Shown one piece after another: positions 62,157 through 64,000 of a DNA stretch of 64,000 nucleotides. Both the position numbers and the translations under genes were made by a program. The notes under the pieces are model-generated. The model had not been told where the DNA came from and searched no databases. It saw only the letters and a list, made by a program, of their open reading frames with translations. The DNA comes from Pseudonocardia sp. T1-2H (GTDB lineage: Bacteria > Actinomycetota > Actinomycetes > Mycobacteriales > Pseudonocardiaceae): assembly GCF_038039215.1 (NCBI RefSeq), contig NZ_JBBPCL010000001.1:744001-808000 (forward strand), in the 5' to 3' direction. Position 1 is the stretch's first letter. Each line of letters begins with the position of its first letter.

Positions 62157-63841
62157 ATGTCCGACGACAACACCAGTGGTCAGGGAACGCCGTGGCGGCG
62201 GCTCTACTCTGGCCATATCGATGAAATACCGTCGCTTCCATTCCGTTCCCTTCCCGAGGCCTGGCGCCACCGCGTCGCAACGGCTCCGGACCGCTGCGCG
62301 CTTCGGTACTTCGACGGAGAGCTTTCCGCGTCCCAGGTCGACCTCGCGACCGACGCCTTGGCAGTCGCGTTCCAGGACCGCGGAATCGGTGCCGGCGACC
62401 GCGTCGGTCTCTGCATGCAGAATATCCCCTACTATCCCTTGTGCATGCTCGCGTTGTGGAAGATCCGCGCCATCGCCGTACCGTTCAACCCGATGTATCG
62501 TGGTGAGGAACTTCGCAGGTTGGCCGACGACGCTCAGTTGTCTGGGGTGGTCGCTGAAGACGAGGTGGCCGACGAGGTCGAAACCGCGCTGACCACCGCC
62601 GCGGGTCCGTGGATGCTGACCGTCTCAGCGCAAGACCTCCGTACCCAGGCGCAGTCGCGCGGCGTCAAGCACACGGGCGCAGGTGCCTCCTCGCAGGACG
62701 TCGGCACCCTGATCGGCGGCTACCTCGGCAGCACGCCCCGCACCGAGGAGGCCGCGGGGGAGGACGTGGCGGTCATCAGCTACACCTCGGGCACGACCGG
62801 GCTTCCGAAAGGTGCGTTGAACACGCACGCCAACATTTTGCACTCCTCGCGGAACTTCGCGCAGTGGATCCACCTACGCCCCGGCGACACAATCCTGGCC
62901 CTCGCGCCGTTGTTCCACATCACCGGACTCAGCCTGAACATGGCAATCGCGCTGCTGGCCGATACCACCCTCGTCATGACCGGACGGTTCCGCGCGGAGA
63001 GCGTCATCAAGGCGATCGCCGAGAACAACGTTTCCTACACAGTCGGTTCCATCACCGCCTACAACGCTTTCATGAAAGTGCCGTGGGCCGGCGCCGAGCA
63101 CTTCAGAACATTGACTCGCTGCTATACCGGCGGGGCACCAGTACCACCGTCGACCGTGATCCAGCTCCGCGAGAGATTCGGCCTCGAGGTGCGCAACGCC
63201 TGGGGCATGACAGAGACAACGGCAGGCGGCATCGCCACGCCGCTCCATCTGGAAGCCCCCGTGCACACGCCGAGCGGTTCACTGTCGGTCGGGGTTCCCA
63301 TGCAGAACGTATCGGTCAGGATCCTGGACCAGGACGGCACGGCATTGCCGGTCGGCCAGGAAGGCGAGCTCGAAGTCGAAGCTCCTCAGAACGCCGTCGG
63401 GTACTGGCGGAATCCGGACGCGACCGCCCTCAGCTTCCCCGAGGGTCGATTGCGAACCGGAGACGTTGCCGTCATGGACGAGGACGGCTGGATCTACCTG
63501 GTGGACCGCCTGAAAGACATGATCAACGTCTCGGGATTCAAGGTGTGGCCGCGCGAGGTCGAAGACGTCCTGTATGAGCACCCCGATGTCTTCGAGGTTG
63601 CCGTCGTGGGGGAGCCTGACGAGTACCGCGGCGAGACGGTGGTCGCCTACGTCTCCCTGAACAGCGCCGCCACCGCGACTTCCGAAGAGCTGGTGGAGTT
63701 CGCACGAGGGCGACTCGCGGCGTACAAGTACCCCGGCGGATCTATATCGTCGACGACGTCCCAAAGACCGCGACCGGCAAGATCAAGCGCGGCGCCCTGC
63801 GCTCCGTGGAAGCCTCGACCGATGCATCGGTCAGCCCGTAG
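62157..63841 (+). pseudogene. Acyl-CoA synthetase / AMP-dependent ligase, late frameshift
   Basis: A ~560-residue ANL-superfamily enzyme: P-loop ISYTSGTTGLPKGALNTHAN, A5 NAWGMTETTAGG, A7/A8 RLRTGDVAVMDEDGWIYLVD, RLKDMINVSGFKVWPREVED. After LAAYKYP the frame breaks at about 63735; adding one base gives RRIYIVDDVPKTATGKIKRG (A10 catalytic Lys) and a TAG at 63839. It activates a carboxylic acid as its CoA ester. Only the last ~30 residues are affected. Part of the NIPSNAP-AcuI-ligase operon. Confidence 0.9.
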
Positions 63842-63960
63842 CAGAACTGGGCGAAGTCACCCGCGGTGAGTCATGAGCCTCGGTCGGGTGATCCCGGCCC
63901 CGGATGGGCGTTCGGGGCTGCACCAAAGAAGTGAGAATACCGCGAAAGGAAGTACATAGA

Positions 63961-64000
63961 ATGACGCAGCATCTCGGAAACGTGTTCCGCTACCAGCTCC
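63961..64000 (+). CDS. Start of a protein, cut by the window edge
   Basis: ATG 63961 begins MTQHLGNVFRYQL, with GAAAGGAAG 8 nt upstream. Only 13 codons are visible, so the product cannot be named. It could follow the ligase operon. Confidence 0.5.
   Translation, partial: MTQHLGNVFRYQL

Overview
The window is high-GC chromosomal DNA of an actinomycete. Support comes from the gene order prfB-ftsE-ftsX-smpB-tmRNA, the frequent GTG starts, a UPF0182 protein, a class F sortase and SigB/SigF-type stress promoters. A Pseudonocardiaceae-like host is my inference; no rRNA is present to settle it. Many otherwise intact genes carry single-base G/C-run indels, so part of the apparent decay may be sequencing error.

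Layout. (1) 1-4366: core genes (zinc-dependent metalloprotease, UPF0182 membrane protein). (2) 4780-9245: an island in the initiator tRNA-fMet gene. It is bounded by a 45-bp duplication of the tRNA 3' end, has decayed integrases just inside attL and just outside attR, contains a stray tRNA-Tyr 3' end, and carries small cargo genes (zinc ribbon, basic protein, STAS protein, PucR-type HTH). (3) 9361-30171: mostly core genes: sortase/DUF4142 operon under a stress promoter, acyltransferase, lytic transglycosylase, SoxR, NIPSNAP, phosphatase, PIN toxin-antitoxin pair, two acyl-CoA dehydrogenases, metalloprotease, PadR, prfB, ftsEX, smpB, amidohydrolase, tmRNA, MFS, VIT-type transporter, MauE/DsbA-like pair and tRNA-Ala(GGC).

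(4) 30130-46743: a pSAM2-type actinomycete integrative and conjugative element (AICE) in tRNA-Ala(GGC), with 47-bp att repeats. One side holds the int-xis-rep-(accessory)-FtsK/TraB block on the minus strand. The cargo includes an HTH/PP2C pair, an AT-richer two-gene module (small helical protein plus P-loop NTPase with TPR/Sel1 repeats) that looks like a conflict or defence system, an IS5-type transposon carrying a four-cold-shock-domain passenger gene, and a HIRAN protein. (5) 46743-49011: a third, frameshifted integrase and the left arm sites of another element that has lost its right end.

(6) 49012-64000: a catabolic/salvage cluster behind a 162-bp MITE: phosphotriesterase-family hydrolase, PPOX-fold flavoprotein, nicotinamide phosphoribosyltransferase, aldo/keto reductase, HAD phosphatase, glutamine-amidotransferase-like protein, LacI regulator, ribokinase, a decayed PRPP synthetase, cupin, NIPSNAP, AcuI-like reductase and acyl-CoA ligase. 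Ribokinase, PRPP synthetase and NadV could in principle form a ribose -> R5P -> PRPP -> NMN route under LacI control, but the PRPP synthetase is broken. Shared AAACGWT-type sites lie upstream of several cluster genes.

The most notable structural signals are tandem 12-bp repeats just inside the att sites of three separate elements (integrase arm-type sites), the transposon with a cold-shock passenger, and the NTPase-TPR pair joined by a shared YQQxSGxQxN peptide motif.
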